DNA from: Roseiarcus sp050010035
GTDB taxonomy: Bacteria; Pseudomonadota; Alphaproteobacteria; Rhizobiales; Beijerinckiaceae
Direction: 5' to 3'
Length of the DNA: 64,000 nucleotides
Assembly (NCBI GenBank): GCA_050010035.1
Contig: JBEKLU010000005.1
Location: 1-64,000 of the forward strand
The position numbers and the translations under genes are program-made. A model generated the notes under the pieces. The model saw only the letters and a list, made by a program, of their open reading frames with translations, did not search any database and had not been told where the DNA came from. Below, piece after piece: positions 1-7,841 of this stretch (its first letter is position 1; the number at the start of each line of letters is the position of its first letter).

Positions 1-71
1 CCTCCCGAATTTACCGATGTCTCGGCAAAACCCAGACAACGTGGAAATTCCCGCCGCTTTGTTGCAAAGAC

Positions 72-1178
72 TCACCGAAGCGCTCTGTTACGCAGCATGA
101 AATGCGCAAAGTCGAGCTTAGAGCGCATATCTTCCCGCGCGGAAGCTCCGGTAAGCCGACCGCGTATGGACTCGATTTGCTCGGCCGTCGCGTCGATCGC
201 TGACTCTTCGGCGCTTGGAAAATGCCAGTCTGTCACGACCCCGACGCTATCGCCGTTGCCGAGGTCGACAGAAACCAATTTCCGAAACGTCGAACCCGAA
301 CCCGGCGGGGCCATGCTGCTTTTGCCCATGTCGATCCGCATGATGGATCGATGGTCGCCCGGCGCGAGCCCGGCGCGGGCCGCCTCGTCTTCCGATATGC
401 GATTGATCGTCCGCAAAGACCTTGCCTTGTCATGCAGGGCGCTTGCGCCGCGCACGTCGTCGGCGGTCATTTCACGGCCGGATAGCTTTTTTGCGTGCGC
501 GATAAGCTCGACCGATGCGTTGGTCTCTTTGGCGATGTAAGCAAGCTGAGTTACGACTCGCTGCATCTTAGAATTATCGTTCTCGCTAAGTTCATGGAAA
601 CTGATAAATGGATCAAGGATTAAGCAGTCAATACCGTTCGCCTTGATGCTTTCCGTTACGCTTGCGACAACCGGAACGGCGATTGCTACGCCGTTTCTGT
701 CCTCTTTCGCAAATACGAAATTCTGTTCGTGACCGCTGTCGATGAACAATCGCCCCGCGACCTCATCCGGCTTGATCTTGAAATGAAGCATTGCGGCTTG
801 AAAGCGGCGCTGAATTTCATCGATCGGGTCTTCCCCGTTACAATACCAAACGCGCAATTTCTCGCGCGCCAGGCCGCGAAGCGGAAGCGGGTAGCCGGTA
901 ACCATAGCCAAAGCTTCGACGATGGCGTTAGCGGACTTGCCGACACCGCCTGGCGCGACCGTTGCGGTGACGAAGCCGCGAATGTAGTGGCCCGCCGCCC
1001 CAAGCCATTCTCGGCGGGCGATCGTCGCGGGGTCTTGCCAAGAGAACGGAGTCGCGACGCCAGGGGCGCGGTTGTCGTTTGCGTTGCCGCCGAGGCGGCC
1101 CGCTATGCGCTCGCGCGCGGCGGCGGCAACGGCGAGCGTGTCGAAATCGAGAGTCGCGGCGCTAAGTCTTGCGGTCAT
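72..1178 (-). CDS. RepA-like AAA ATPase of an integrated element
   Basis: About 368 residues. It resembles the hexameric RepA-type helicase/ATPase family (AAA_25) found in plasmids, phages and integrated elements, which loads at replication origins. A Walker A motif (APGGVGKS) lies near residues 75-82 and a Walker B-like strand (CLILDPF) near 185-191. The longer frame reaches 1274, but the ATG at 1178 is preferred. It lies 2 bases after the stop of the upstream gene and has a GAGGA ribosome site about 8 bases before it. It is the last of a minus-strand gene run with the genes up to 4441. Family assignment is from motifs only; the replication role is inferred. Confidence 0.72.
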   Translation of the reverse strand: MTARLSAATLDFDTLAVAAAARERIAGRLGGNANDNRAPGVATPFSWQDPATIARREWLGAAGHYIRGFVTATVAPGGVGKSANAIVEALAMVTGYPLPLRGLAREKLRVWYCNGEDPIDEIQRRFQAAMLHFKIKPDEVAGRLFIDSGHEQNFVFAKEDRNGVAIAVPVVASVTESIKANGIDCLILDPFISFHELSENDNSKMQRVVTQLAYIAKETNASVELIAHAKKLSGREMTADDVRGASALHDKARSLRTINRISEDEAARAGLAPGDHRSIMRIDMGKSSMAPPGSGSTFRKLVSVDLGNGDSVGVVTDWHFPSAEESAIDATAEQIESIRGRLTGASAREDMRSKLDFAHFMLRNRALR

Positions 1179-1180
1179 GG

Positions 1181-1957
1181 TCAAATCCTCAATTCTGCCG
1201 GCAACGGCTCGCCGGGATGACCGCCGCGAAAGATTCGCCGGGCCTCCATCCATTCGAGAGGACTCGCCAGCCAAAACGGTCGGGGCTTCGTGCGCTGAAT
1301 CTCCGCAATGGCCCGCCTTTCAAGGCAACCCGCGTAGGCTTCCGCGTCATCCGGCCCGCTGACCGCGCCCATGTTTTCGGGAAAGAATTCTTCGGCAAAG
1401 TCGCTCACGTAATCCCAGTGGTCGAGCCGGACGAAGGCCGCGCGCGTCAAAAGCCGTTTTGCACTCGGCTTCAAGACAGCGACGCCTTGCCAATCATCCT
1501 CACGCCAGGCTTCCGGGCCGCCGAAATAGGCCAAGAGCGGCGAGTCGGCCGAAGTGATTTTCCCGAGGTTTTCCTTGCCGAGCGCGTCGGCGATTCCGGT
1601 CGACCAAAACCAATCGGCGACGCTGGCCGTTTCGACGCCCTCGCCGTCGTCGTCATGGCCGCCGCCGGTGACGACAAGATCGACAATCCGGCCGTCGCCA
1701 TCATAAAACGGGTCGGCGAAATACAAGAGGCCGGCCGCATCTGGCCGGAAGGCTATCGATTTCCAAAGCAGATCGGCAGACGAACAATAGATGTCACGAA
1801 GCCGGCCACGTACAAGCCGCGTCGCGCCTTCGCATTCTCTGCCGCCGTTATAAGCGGCCTCCAATTCCTCTGTCGTCGGGATCAAAGCTATTTTCGCTTC
1901 GTCGCCACACGCTTTGAAAATGTCGGCATAACCGCCGTTGAGGGTCACATGTTCCAA
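1181..1957 (-). CDS. Hypothetical protein of the integrated element
   Basis: Up to 258 residues, acidic and rich in aromatic residues, with no domain I recognise. The frame opens at a TTG (1957) straight after an in-frame TAA, with a GTG three codons later at 1948, so the gene has no ATG start. It ends 2 bases before the RepA-like gene and is probably translationally coupled to it. Proteins of this kind often sit between the excisionase-like and RepA-like genes of rhizobial integrated elements. No function is proposed. Confidence 0.6.
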   Translation of the reverse strand: MEHVTLNGGYADIFKACGDEAKIALIPTTEELEAAYNGGRECEGATRLVRGRLRDIYCSSADLLWKSIAFRPDAAGLLYFADPFYDGDGRIVDLVVTGGGHDDDGEGVETASVADWFWSTGIADALGKENLGKITSADSPLLAYFGGPEAWREDDWQGVAVLKPSAKRLLTRAAFVRLDHWDYVSDFAEEFFPENMGAVSGPDDAEAYAGCLERRAIAEIQRTKPRPFWLASPLEWMEARRIFRGGHPGEPLPAELRI

Positions 1958-2027
1958 TTAAGTATGCCCAAAGTTCCATATTTGCGCGCCGGTGACATCA
2001 GGACGGGCCGGCGCTTCTATGTTCAGA

Positions 2028-2264
2028 TTACGCAACGCGGCGAACAGATTTCTTAATTACGGCCGGCCGGGCTGTGTTTAGATAGCGCTGCAATTCAGAG
2101 CGCTTGATTCTGGTCGAGTTGCTCAGTTTAATCGCGGCAAGCTCTCCGTTGGCGAGCAATTCATAGACCTTGCTGCGTTTAAAGTTGAGAAATTCGCAGA
2201 CATCTGTAATTGCGAAAAGTGGATCGAAAGCCGCTTCTCTATCAATTGCTTCTGCAATATTCAT
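2028..2264 (-). CDS. AlpA/excisionase-type helix-turn-helix protein
   Basis: 78 residues. The central segment (TDVCEFLNFKRSKVYELL, then GELAAIKL and RIKRSELQRYL) is the winged helix-turn-helix of the HTH_17/AlpA/Xis group: a recognition helix followed by a short beta wing. Such proteins are DNA-binding excision or regulatory factors of prophages and integrative elements. The ATG at 2264 follows a purine-rich AAGAG stretch. It lies about 70 bases upstream of the 258-residue gene on the same strand. The family call is firm; whether it acts as an excisionase or a repressor cannot be told from sequence. Confidence 0.75.
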   Translation of the reverse strand: MNIAEAIDREAAFDPLFAITDVCEFLNFKRSKVYELLANGELAAIKLSNSTRIKRSELQRYLNTARPAVIKKSVRRVA

Positions 2265-2508
2265 ATCGTTGCTCTTTCTCGTTTAACTCCGCTGAAATCG
2301 GCGGACGTTGCTGGCAAACAAAAAGGCCGGCCCGAAGGCCAGCCAGGGAAACCCGACAACACTTGCGGTGTCGGGAATTGATGCGCCGGCCGGAACCTTG
2401 GGCGACTCAACGGCCGGCGCTAGGCTGCGCGCTGAGGGGACGCGTGCCTGTCTCTGGAATGGGGGTAGGAAGCTTGGACCGCGCCGGGGCATGGCGGGTC
2501 AAAGGTTT

Positions 2509-3981
2509 TCAGGCCGCTGCAGCGATGGCCGCGCGTTCGACGTTGTCATTGGCCACGCGAGCTTTGCGAGCCGAATAGGGGCGAAGCATTTTGACGCTTG
2601 CGCACCAACGGCCGCCGATTTCCCCAACGGGAATCGAGCCGGTATCAATCAAGCTTTGCGTCTTTTTCGTAGTTTTGCCGAGCGCGTTGGCGATGGCGTC
2701 TAAGCCGAAAAGAAGGTCGGGATTCTTGTATAGAACCGGCTCGGCTCGCACCGTTACGCCGCTGGCGTTTAACCGCTCTGCGACGCCGGCGCAGAATTTT
2801 GCAACCGTGTTCCGGAATGAGGTTTGCCCAACGCCTTTTGACCGGCAAAATTCTCTTTGGCTCATGCCGGATTTCATCCACTCGACAATGTCTCGACGCG
2901 CTTGCTCTTGTGGAGTCACCGGCTCGCCGTCGACCAGAGGCTTTTCTAAGACGATCCAGCCGAGAGCCTCGTCTGTCCTCACGTCGTCGATAGAAAGCAT
3001 GTCGCGGGCGCGGGTTCGATCCTCAACCTTGCATACTCGCGCAAACAAAGCGGGGTCATCCCGAACGCGGCGTTCCGCGTCACTCACCCATTTTTTCAAT
3101 TGACGCCTTCGCGCCTGCTCCGCGCGTTCCGTTCCCCGGACCTCGATACGCCGTCCGGTTTCGTACTCTGCCACAACTTCGTCGTCGGAATTGTCGTAAC
3201 TGCCACGGTCGGCGGTCGGCCGGACGCCGATATGATGCGCGTGAACGCCGTCAGGCTCAGCCTCAACGCTGCGAGGTCTGCCCACTTGCGCGGTTTCGCC
3301 AGACTTTTCCAGTCTGGCGCGCTCTTCCATAATGTGTTTCGCGTGCTCCGCCTGCTCACGGTCGCGCTTCTCAGTGCACGCCGTCGCCTCCACGTCGGGC
3401 GCGGCTTCCTGCCAGTGCACGGCAAACGCGCCCTCTAAGCGTTTCTGCACAATGTCCGGCGTCCAAGCCAGAGAGGCGTTTAGAGGTCGCGGGAAGTCAT
3501 GCGCGGGCCTGCTCCGCCGCTCGAATAGCAGCAAAATGTATGCGTAGATTTCGCCAGTCGTCAGCTTCACCGGCCTTTCGAGAATGAACAGCTTCTTGCC
3601 ATTCCTGTCCTCAGTTTGCCCGCGTGCGCCTTCGTCGATGACCTTCGGCCGCCTGCCGCCGGCTTTAAAGTCGGCTTTCAACAGCGTTATCCGCGCTTGC
3701 GGCAAAGGCGGAACGCTGGCGCGCTTGACTCGCGTTGGCTTCGATATTCGATATTCCGGGTAGCGCTTCCGCAGCGCGCAGTCGAACTCGCCTACGTTCC
3801 GCGTCGATCTCGTTGCCTTGTAGTCGGCCATTTGGCTCGCGATTACTGCAGCAAGCGCGGTCTCGTCATTTGACTCACATTCCGCGATCATCGCAGCCTC
3901 TACTAATGGGACGTTCGCGTCGAAAATCTGCATTTTCTGACGGCGACGGCCGTTGCCACTCTCTGAGTCGCCCGGATTCAT
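2509..3981 (-). CDS. Large hypothetical protein with C-terminal HTH-like segment
   Basis: 490 residues, hydrophilic and charged, with no signal peptide or membrane segment. The middle part (about 200-330) is low in order and rich in Glu/Arg. The segment around 350-390 (MSQREFCRSKGVGQTSFRNTV) reads like a helix-turn-helix, as in Fis/resolvase or transposase DNA-binding domains. The last 80 residues resemble the HTH_17-like segment of the small neighbour (DAIANALGKTTKKTQSLIDTGSIPVG), a second possible DNA-binding unit. It probably serves the element's replication or regulation, but I do not recognise the family. Confidence 0.6.
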   Translation of the reverse strand: MNPGDSESGNGRRRQKMQIFDANVPLVEAAMIAECESNDETALAAVIASQMADYKATRSTRNVGEFDCALRKRYPEYRISKPTRVKRASVPPLPQARITLLKADFKAGGRRPKVIDEGARGQTEDRNGKKLFILERPVKLTTGEIYAYILLLFERRSRPAHDFPRPLNASLAWTPDIVQKRLEGAFAVHWQEAAPDVEATACTEKRDREQAEHAKHIMEERARLEKSGETAQVGRPRSVEAEPDGVHAHHIGVRPTADRGSYDNSDDEVVAEYETGRRIEVRGTERAEQARRRQLKKWVSDAERRVRDDPALFARVCKVEDRTRARDMLSIDDVRTDEALGWIVLEKPLVDGEPVTPQEQARRDIVEWMKSGMSQREFCRSKGVGQTSFRNTVAKFCAGVAERLNASGVTVRAEPVLYKNPDLLFGLDAIANALGKTTKKTQSLIDTGSIPVGEIGGRWCASVKMLRPYSARKARVANDNVERAAIAAAA

Positions 3982-4162
3982 TGAACAAAAAAAACCGCTC
4001 GCTCTTGTTCACTGAGTCCGGGTAGGCTTGACAGTGGTCGAGATTTGTGGGGTGCGCAACAACGAGTTTGCACCGGCGGCGAAGATTCTCGCCAGCCCTC
4101 AAGAACGAAACGGCCGCCAGTGTGAGCGGCGGCCGTGGTCTGCGATCGAAGGTCCGGCGCGC

Positions 4163-4441
4163 CTACGCGGCTCGCCATCCGTTGCGCCACACGCCAGCCG
4201 GTAACGCGGCCTCGCAAGCGCCGCGCGCGGCGTCCGAAGCCTCGCGCATCGTCGGCCGGGGTTCGCCGAAGCAAGCCGCGCCGTTCGCTCCGTCGTCGAT
4301 CAATACAATCGGTTGAAACGTGCCGTTGCGCATGTCTTGAATGCGCGGTCGAAGCCCCAAGATGGATGCAGGCAGCGCGATTGCCTCCGCAAAATCGCTT
4401 TTGTGGTCGGCGGATTCTGTGCTAAAATTTGCAATGGTCAC
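4163..4441 (-). CDS. Small hypothetical protein, possible element gene
   Basis: 92 residues from a GTG start at 4441 preceded by a GGGGAT purine run. Composition looks coding (hydrophobic strand QPIVLIDDG, then an acidic and Ala-rich C-terminus), and it lies on the same strand as the other element genes. No domain recognised. It could be a chance frame in GC-rich DNA, so confidence is moderate. Confidence 0.45.
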   Translation of the reverse strand: MTIANFSTESADHKSDFAEAIALPASILGLRPRIQDMRNGTFQPIVLIDDGANGAACFGEPRPTMREASDAARGACEAALPAGVWRNGWRAA

Positions 4442-4993
4442 GGGCTATCCCCTAATAGTTCGTTGATCAAGAGCCGGCGCGGCCCTGCAACGTCCGCCCG
4501 GCTCGCCACCCTTAGAGCACAGAATGGCCGCTCGCCCAACACAAACTTGCCGCTTTCAGAAGATTGCTTTCTATGCACGATCTGGCGTCTGACGCGCTAC
4601 TTTCACGCAAGCCGCTCGACTGGAAATAGCTTTGCCGGCGCGAGCCGAATACGAAAGCGCGACGCCGACAGCGAATCGCGGCGCGGCCGGCTCGCGCGCC
4701 CGGTTAGGTTGGGCGGCGCTCAAAATAACCGTTAGGCTTCAAGGGTGCTTATAATCCCAACCTTGGCCGCAAGTGTCTGGAATCAAAGGATTATCTTAGT
4801 CCTCTTGACCGCACCATTGCTTCAGACGGCGGCCCCTCGGGCCGCCGTTTGCGTTTGCGGCTGCGGGCGCGGCCGCTGGCCTCGCTCGCGCCTGCGGCGC
4901 TGACGCGCTCGTCGAGCGCGTCGACAAGGCGCATCGTCAACGGCGCCGCGCTCCGCAATTCCCCGCCCTGTGCGTTCCCTGTATGACGGGCGC
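4442..4993. other. Gene-free stretch at the element/chromosome junction
   Basis: I see no convincing gene here. Base composition changes from the element to the high-GC host around 4700-4850, so the attachment site of the element probably lies in this interval. No canonical tRNA is visible to serve as the target. A perfect 10-bp hairpin lies at 4826-4848. Confidence 0.5.
4826..4848. terminator. Perfect GC-rich hairpin
   Basis: ACGGCGGCCC, a 3-base loop ctc, then the exact complement, followed by TTT on the plus strand. It looks like a rho-independent terminator or a palindromic site 145 bases before yjbQ. No plus-strand gene is seen just upstream, so it may belong to a short RNA or to the target site of the element. 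Confidence 0.45.
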
Positions 4994-5413
4994 ATGCGCC
5001 AATTCGCCACCATTCTCAAGGTCCGAACACGCGGCCGCGGCCTCTATGAGTTCACCGACGCCCTCGTCGCCTGGGCCTCGGCGCAGGGGATAGAAACCGG
5101 CCTTTTGACCCTGTTTTGCCGCCACACCTCGGCGTCGCTGCTGATCCAGGAGAACGCGGCGCCGGCGGTGCGCGACGACCTCGAAGCGTTTTTCGAGGCG
5201 ATCGCGCCCGAAGACGAGGGCCGCTATGCCCATGACGACGAGGGGCCGGACGACATGCCGGCCCATATCCGCTCCGCTTTGACCAATGTCAGCCTGTCAA
5301 TTCCGGTCGTCGGCGGCCGGCTGGCGCTGGGAACCTGGCAGGGCGTCTATCTGTTCGAACACCGCCGCGCGCCCCGCGCGCGCGAGATCGCCGCGCATCT
5401 GATCGGGGCCTGA
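4994..5413 (+). CDS. yjbQ: YjbQ-family protein (UPF0047)
   Basis: 139 residues from the ATG at 4994; a GTG at 4970 would add eight residues that family members do not have. The family signatures HTSASLLIQENA (about residues 44-55) and GTWQGVYLFEHR near the C-terminus are intact, including the conserved histidines. Members form trimers and have been reported to have weak thiamine-phosphate synthase activity; the true role is uncertain. It stands alone, first gene on the host side of the element junction. Confidence 0.9.
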   Translation: MRQFATILKVRTRGRGLYEFTDALVAWASAQGIETGLLTLFCRHTSASLLIQENAAPAVRDDLEAFFEAIAPEDEGRYAHDDEGPDDMPAHIRSALTNVSLSIPVVGGRLALGTWQGVYLFEHRRAPRAREIAAHLIGA

Positions 5414-5489
5414 GTCCGGATTGCGGACCGTGGGGCTTCCAACTGACCCTTATCGTCCCCGCGAACTTGCTAGACGATTCACACATCTC

Positions 5490-5755
5490 GAAGGCGGCGC
5501 GCCCCTTCCCCCCTTGCGGGTGTCAGGCGAACCTTCGGTTCGCTGAGAGGTGGCCGGCGGAGCCGGCCGGATGAGGGGGCGCGCCGCAAGGCGCACTTGT
5601 CAACATATCCACGTTCCGCGACAGTTTATATGGTATAAATCAGCAAACTCCCGCTATGCCAAAGCAACGCGCCTTGCGGCGCGCCCCCTCATCCGACCCG
5701 ACTTCGTCGGGCCACCTTCCCCCGCAAGGGGGGGAAGGGGGCGCGCCTTCATGAG
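5490..5755. repeat. Pair of inverted mosaic palindromic repeats
   Basis: Two copies of a roughly 80-100 base element in opposite orientation, at about 5495-5600 and 5665-5752. Each has a conserved outer end (gcgcgcccc, cttcccccc and a gcggg turn) and a conserved inner end (ggatgagggggcgcgc, gcaaggcgc). In between lie short hairpins that differ between copies (GGCGAACcttcgGTTCGC in one, CCGACttcgtCGGG in the other). The 65-base centre is AT-richer. The architecture matches rhizobial intergenic mosaic (RIME-like) repeats and recurs at 54,240-54,490. It fills the gap between yjbQ and the deacetylase gene; no gene is seen. Confidence 0.75.
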
Positions 5756-5858
5756 GCGTATCTATCTGACGCACAAATGGAATTCCACTTGTGTGCATGC
5801 CCTAGCGCGAACTTGGGGATGACGACGGGAGAAGCCGTCGCCGGCGGGCGCCGTCGCC

Positions 5859-6821
5859 CTACTCGCTCGGCGCCGGCTCGACAGGGATCGGCCCCGGCGG
5901 CCGCCTCGCGGCGCCTTTCTCCAGCCGCGGCTTCAGCGCGCCGATGGTGCGCTCGGTCTCCGAGCGCCAGCCGGGAGGCGCGTCCATCGTCGGCCCGTTT
6001 CCGGGGCCGGCGACCATGTGAACGACGCGATAGCCGCGCTTCTTCAGCTCGCTCAAGAAGGCCGGCATCATGTCGGCGGTCCATTGCCGGTTGTCGTGGA
6101 ACAGCAGCATGCCGCGCTTGGGCCCCTCCAGCCGGGCGAGGGCGAGCTTCAGCTCCTCGTCGGGCTTCATCTCGAGCCAATCGGAGGCCCACAGATCCGT
6201 GCCGAAAATCGCCACGCCGTTCTGAGCGAACCACTCGCGCAGGTCCGCCGTGTCGGCGAAGCCGGGAAAGCGGAAGAACGGCGTATGCAGCTTCAGCCGC
6301 GAAAGATCGGTCGGCTCGCCGGCGGAAAAATCCGCGCCGTAGACCACCCGCTCGACCGCGATCATGCCCTCGAGGATGTCGGCGCGCGCTTGCGGCGCGC
6401 TCATGTAGCGCAGCGTCGGCTGCGGGTGGGTGTAGGTGTGGTGGGCGATCGTGTGGCCTTCGGCGAGCTCGCGCCGCGCCAGCGCCGGCAGCGCGTCGAC
6501 CTTGCGGCCGATGACGAAGAAGGTGGCGCGCACGCACTGGTCGGCGAGGGCGCGCAGGATCTGCGGCGTCGTCTCGGCGTCGGGGCCGTCGTCGAAGGTG
6601 AGGATCACTTCGTGGTCGGCGAGCGCGATCGTCTTGGGATAGGTCTTCAAGCCGACCGCGAGGCCGCCGCGCGCGCCGACCTCGACGACGCGCGACGTTC
6701 CGAGCTTGTCGGGCCCGCATTCGGCGGCCGAAGCGCCGCCGAGACCGGCGGCGACGATTAGAGCGATGGCCGCGCCCCGCACGGCGGGAGGATTTCCGGT
6801 CGGCATGTCGCTCGAATCCAT
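5859..6821 (-). CDS. Polysaccharide deacetylase (carbohydrate esterase 4)
   Basis: 320 residues with an N-terminal signal peptide or membrane anchor (hydrophobic run at about 17-33). The NodB-homology motifs are all present: LTFDDGP (motif 1, catalytic base and metal Asp), HHTYTHP (metal histidines, H-x3-H) and FFRFPG (motif 3), with a later LLFHD segment. These enzymes remove N-acetyl groups from chitin, peptidoglycan or exopolysaccharide in the cell envelope. The substrate cannot be told. It starts at 6821 (ATG) or five codons later, and is divergent from the GH25 lysozyme-like gene, so both may act on the wall. Confidence 0.88.
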   Translation of the reverse strand: MDSSDMPTGNPPAVRGAAIALIVAAGLGGASAAECGPDKLGTSRVVEVGARGGLAVGLKTYPKTIALADHEVILTFDDGPDAETTPQILRALADQCVRATFFVIGRKVDALPALARRELAEGHTIAHHTYTHPQPTLRYMSAPQARADILEGMIAVERVVYGADFSAGEPTDLSRLKLHTPFFRFPGFADTADLREWFAQNGVAIFGTDLWASDWLEMKPDEELKLALARLEGPKRGMLLFHDNRQWTADMMPAFLSELKKRGYRVVHMVAGPGNGPTMDAPPGWRSETERTIGALKPRLEKGAARRPPGPIPVEPAPSE

Positions 6822-6952
6822 GCCGCGCCGGCGCGGGGCCGGTCAAGGCCGGCGGCCATTAACGAATCGTTACCTCGCACGTTCTAACCTGCGACGAACC
6901 GCGACCGGATGAAAAGAATGCGTTTCGCCCGCCGCCTCGCGCCTGTATAGTC

Positions 6953-7726
6953 GTGGAGCTGATGACCCCGTCCCTGCCCGCCCCAGCTCGAATCTTCATT
7001 CGCCTCGGCCTCGTCGCCGCCCTCGGCGGCGCGCTCGCCGGCTGCGGCGGCGGCGCCGGCCCGCTCGAATTCGACGACAACTTGCCTAAGCCGGGGGATT
7101 ACCCGATTCAAGGCATCGACGTCTCCAAGTATCAGGGAACCATCGACTGGAACGCGGTGGCCGGAAGCGGCGTCAAGTTCGTCTGGATCAAGGCCACCGA
7201 GGGCGGCGACCACCTCGACGAGCGCTTCCAGGCCAACTGGCAGGGCGCCAAGATGGCGGGCATTCCGCACGGCGCCTACCACTTCGTCTATTGGTGCCGG
7301 TCGCCGATCGAGGAGGCGACCTGGTTCGAACAGAACGTGCCGGTCGAGGACGACGCGCTGCCCCCAGTGCTCGACGTCGAGCCGACGCCCGACTCGAAAA
7401 CCTGCCGGCGCCATCTCGAACGCGACGCGACGATCGCCGACATGAAGGTGATGCTCGACGAGATCGAGCGCCATTTCGGCAAGCGGCCGATCATCTACAC
7501 CTCGCTCGACTTCTACCGGGCGATCCTCGCCGACGGCGCCTTCGCCGACTATCCGATCTGGGTGCGCTCGACCAAGCACAACCCCGCCGTGCCCTACGGC
7601 TCGCGCCCCTGGAAGTTCTGGCAATACCAGGCCGACGGCGCGATCCCGGGCATCGACGGCCACGTCGACCGCAACGTCTACTACGGCACGCACGAGCAAT
7701 GGCAGGCGTTTCTCGACCCGAAGTGA
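6953..7726 (+). CDS. GH25 lysozyme-family lipoprotein
   Basis: 257 residues. A signal peptide ends in a lipobox (LAGC, residues 28-31), so the protein is probably a lipoprotein. The GH25 fold follows: GIDVSKYQG with the conserved Asp at about 56, then VKFVWIKATEG, HGAYHFVYW and VLDVEP with the acidic pair at 141-143, ending in FWQYQADG. GH25 enzymes cleave the beta-1,4 bond of peptidoglycan (N-acetylmuramidase). Start is 6953 or the ATG three codons later. Divergent from the deacetylase gene, 131 bases away. Confidence 0.9.
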   Translation: MELMTPSLPAPARIFIRLGLVAALGGALAGCGGGAGPLEFDDNLPKPGDYPIQGIDVSKYQGTIDWNAVAGSGVKFVWIKATEGGDHLDERFQANWQGAKMAGIPHGAYHFVYWCRSPIEEATWFEQNVPVEDDALPPVLDVEPTPDSKTCRRHLERDATIADMKVMLDEIERHFGKRPIIYTSLDFYRAILADGAFADYPIWVRSTKHNPAVPYGSRPWKFWQYQADGAIPGIDGHVDRNVYYGTHEQWQAFLDPK

Positions 7727-7841
7727 GCGGTGTGGAAACTTGCCGGGTCGGCGCAGGCGTCCGACTTTCCCCGCCCTCGCCCTTGCCCAAGCGCCGCGCT
7801 TGCGGCAACAGTCCGTCTGCACCTAGGGCGAGGAAACCAGC

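Noticed and set aside
4770..4825. Possible tRNA 3' end (sequence ending gaccgcacca)
   Set aside because: A five-base stem can be drawn, but the loop lacks the T-arm consensus and no matching 5' acceptor, D-arm or anticodon arm exists upstream.
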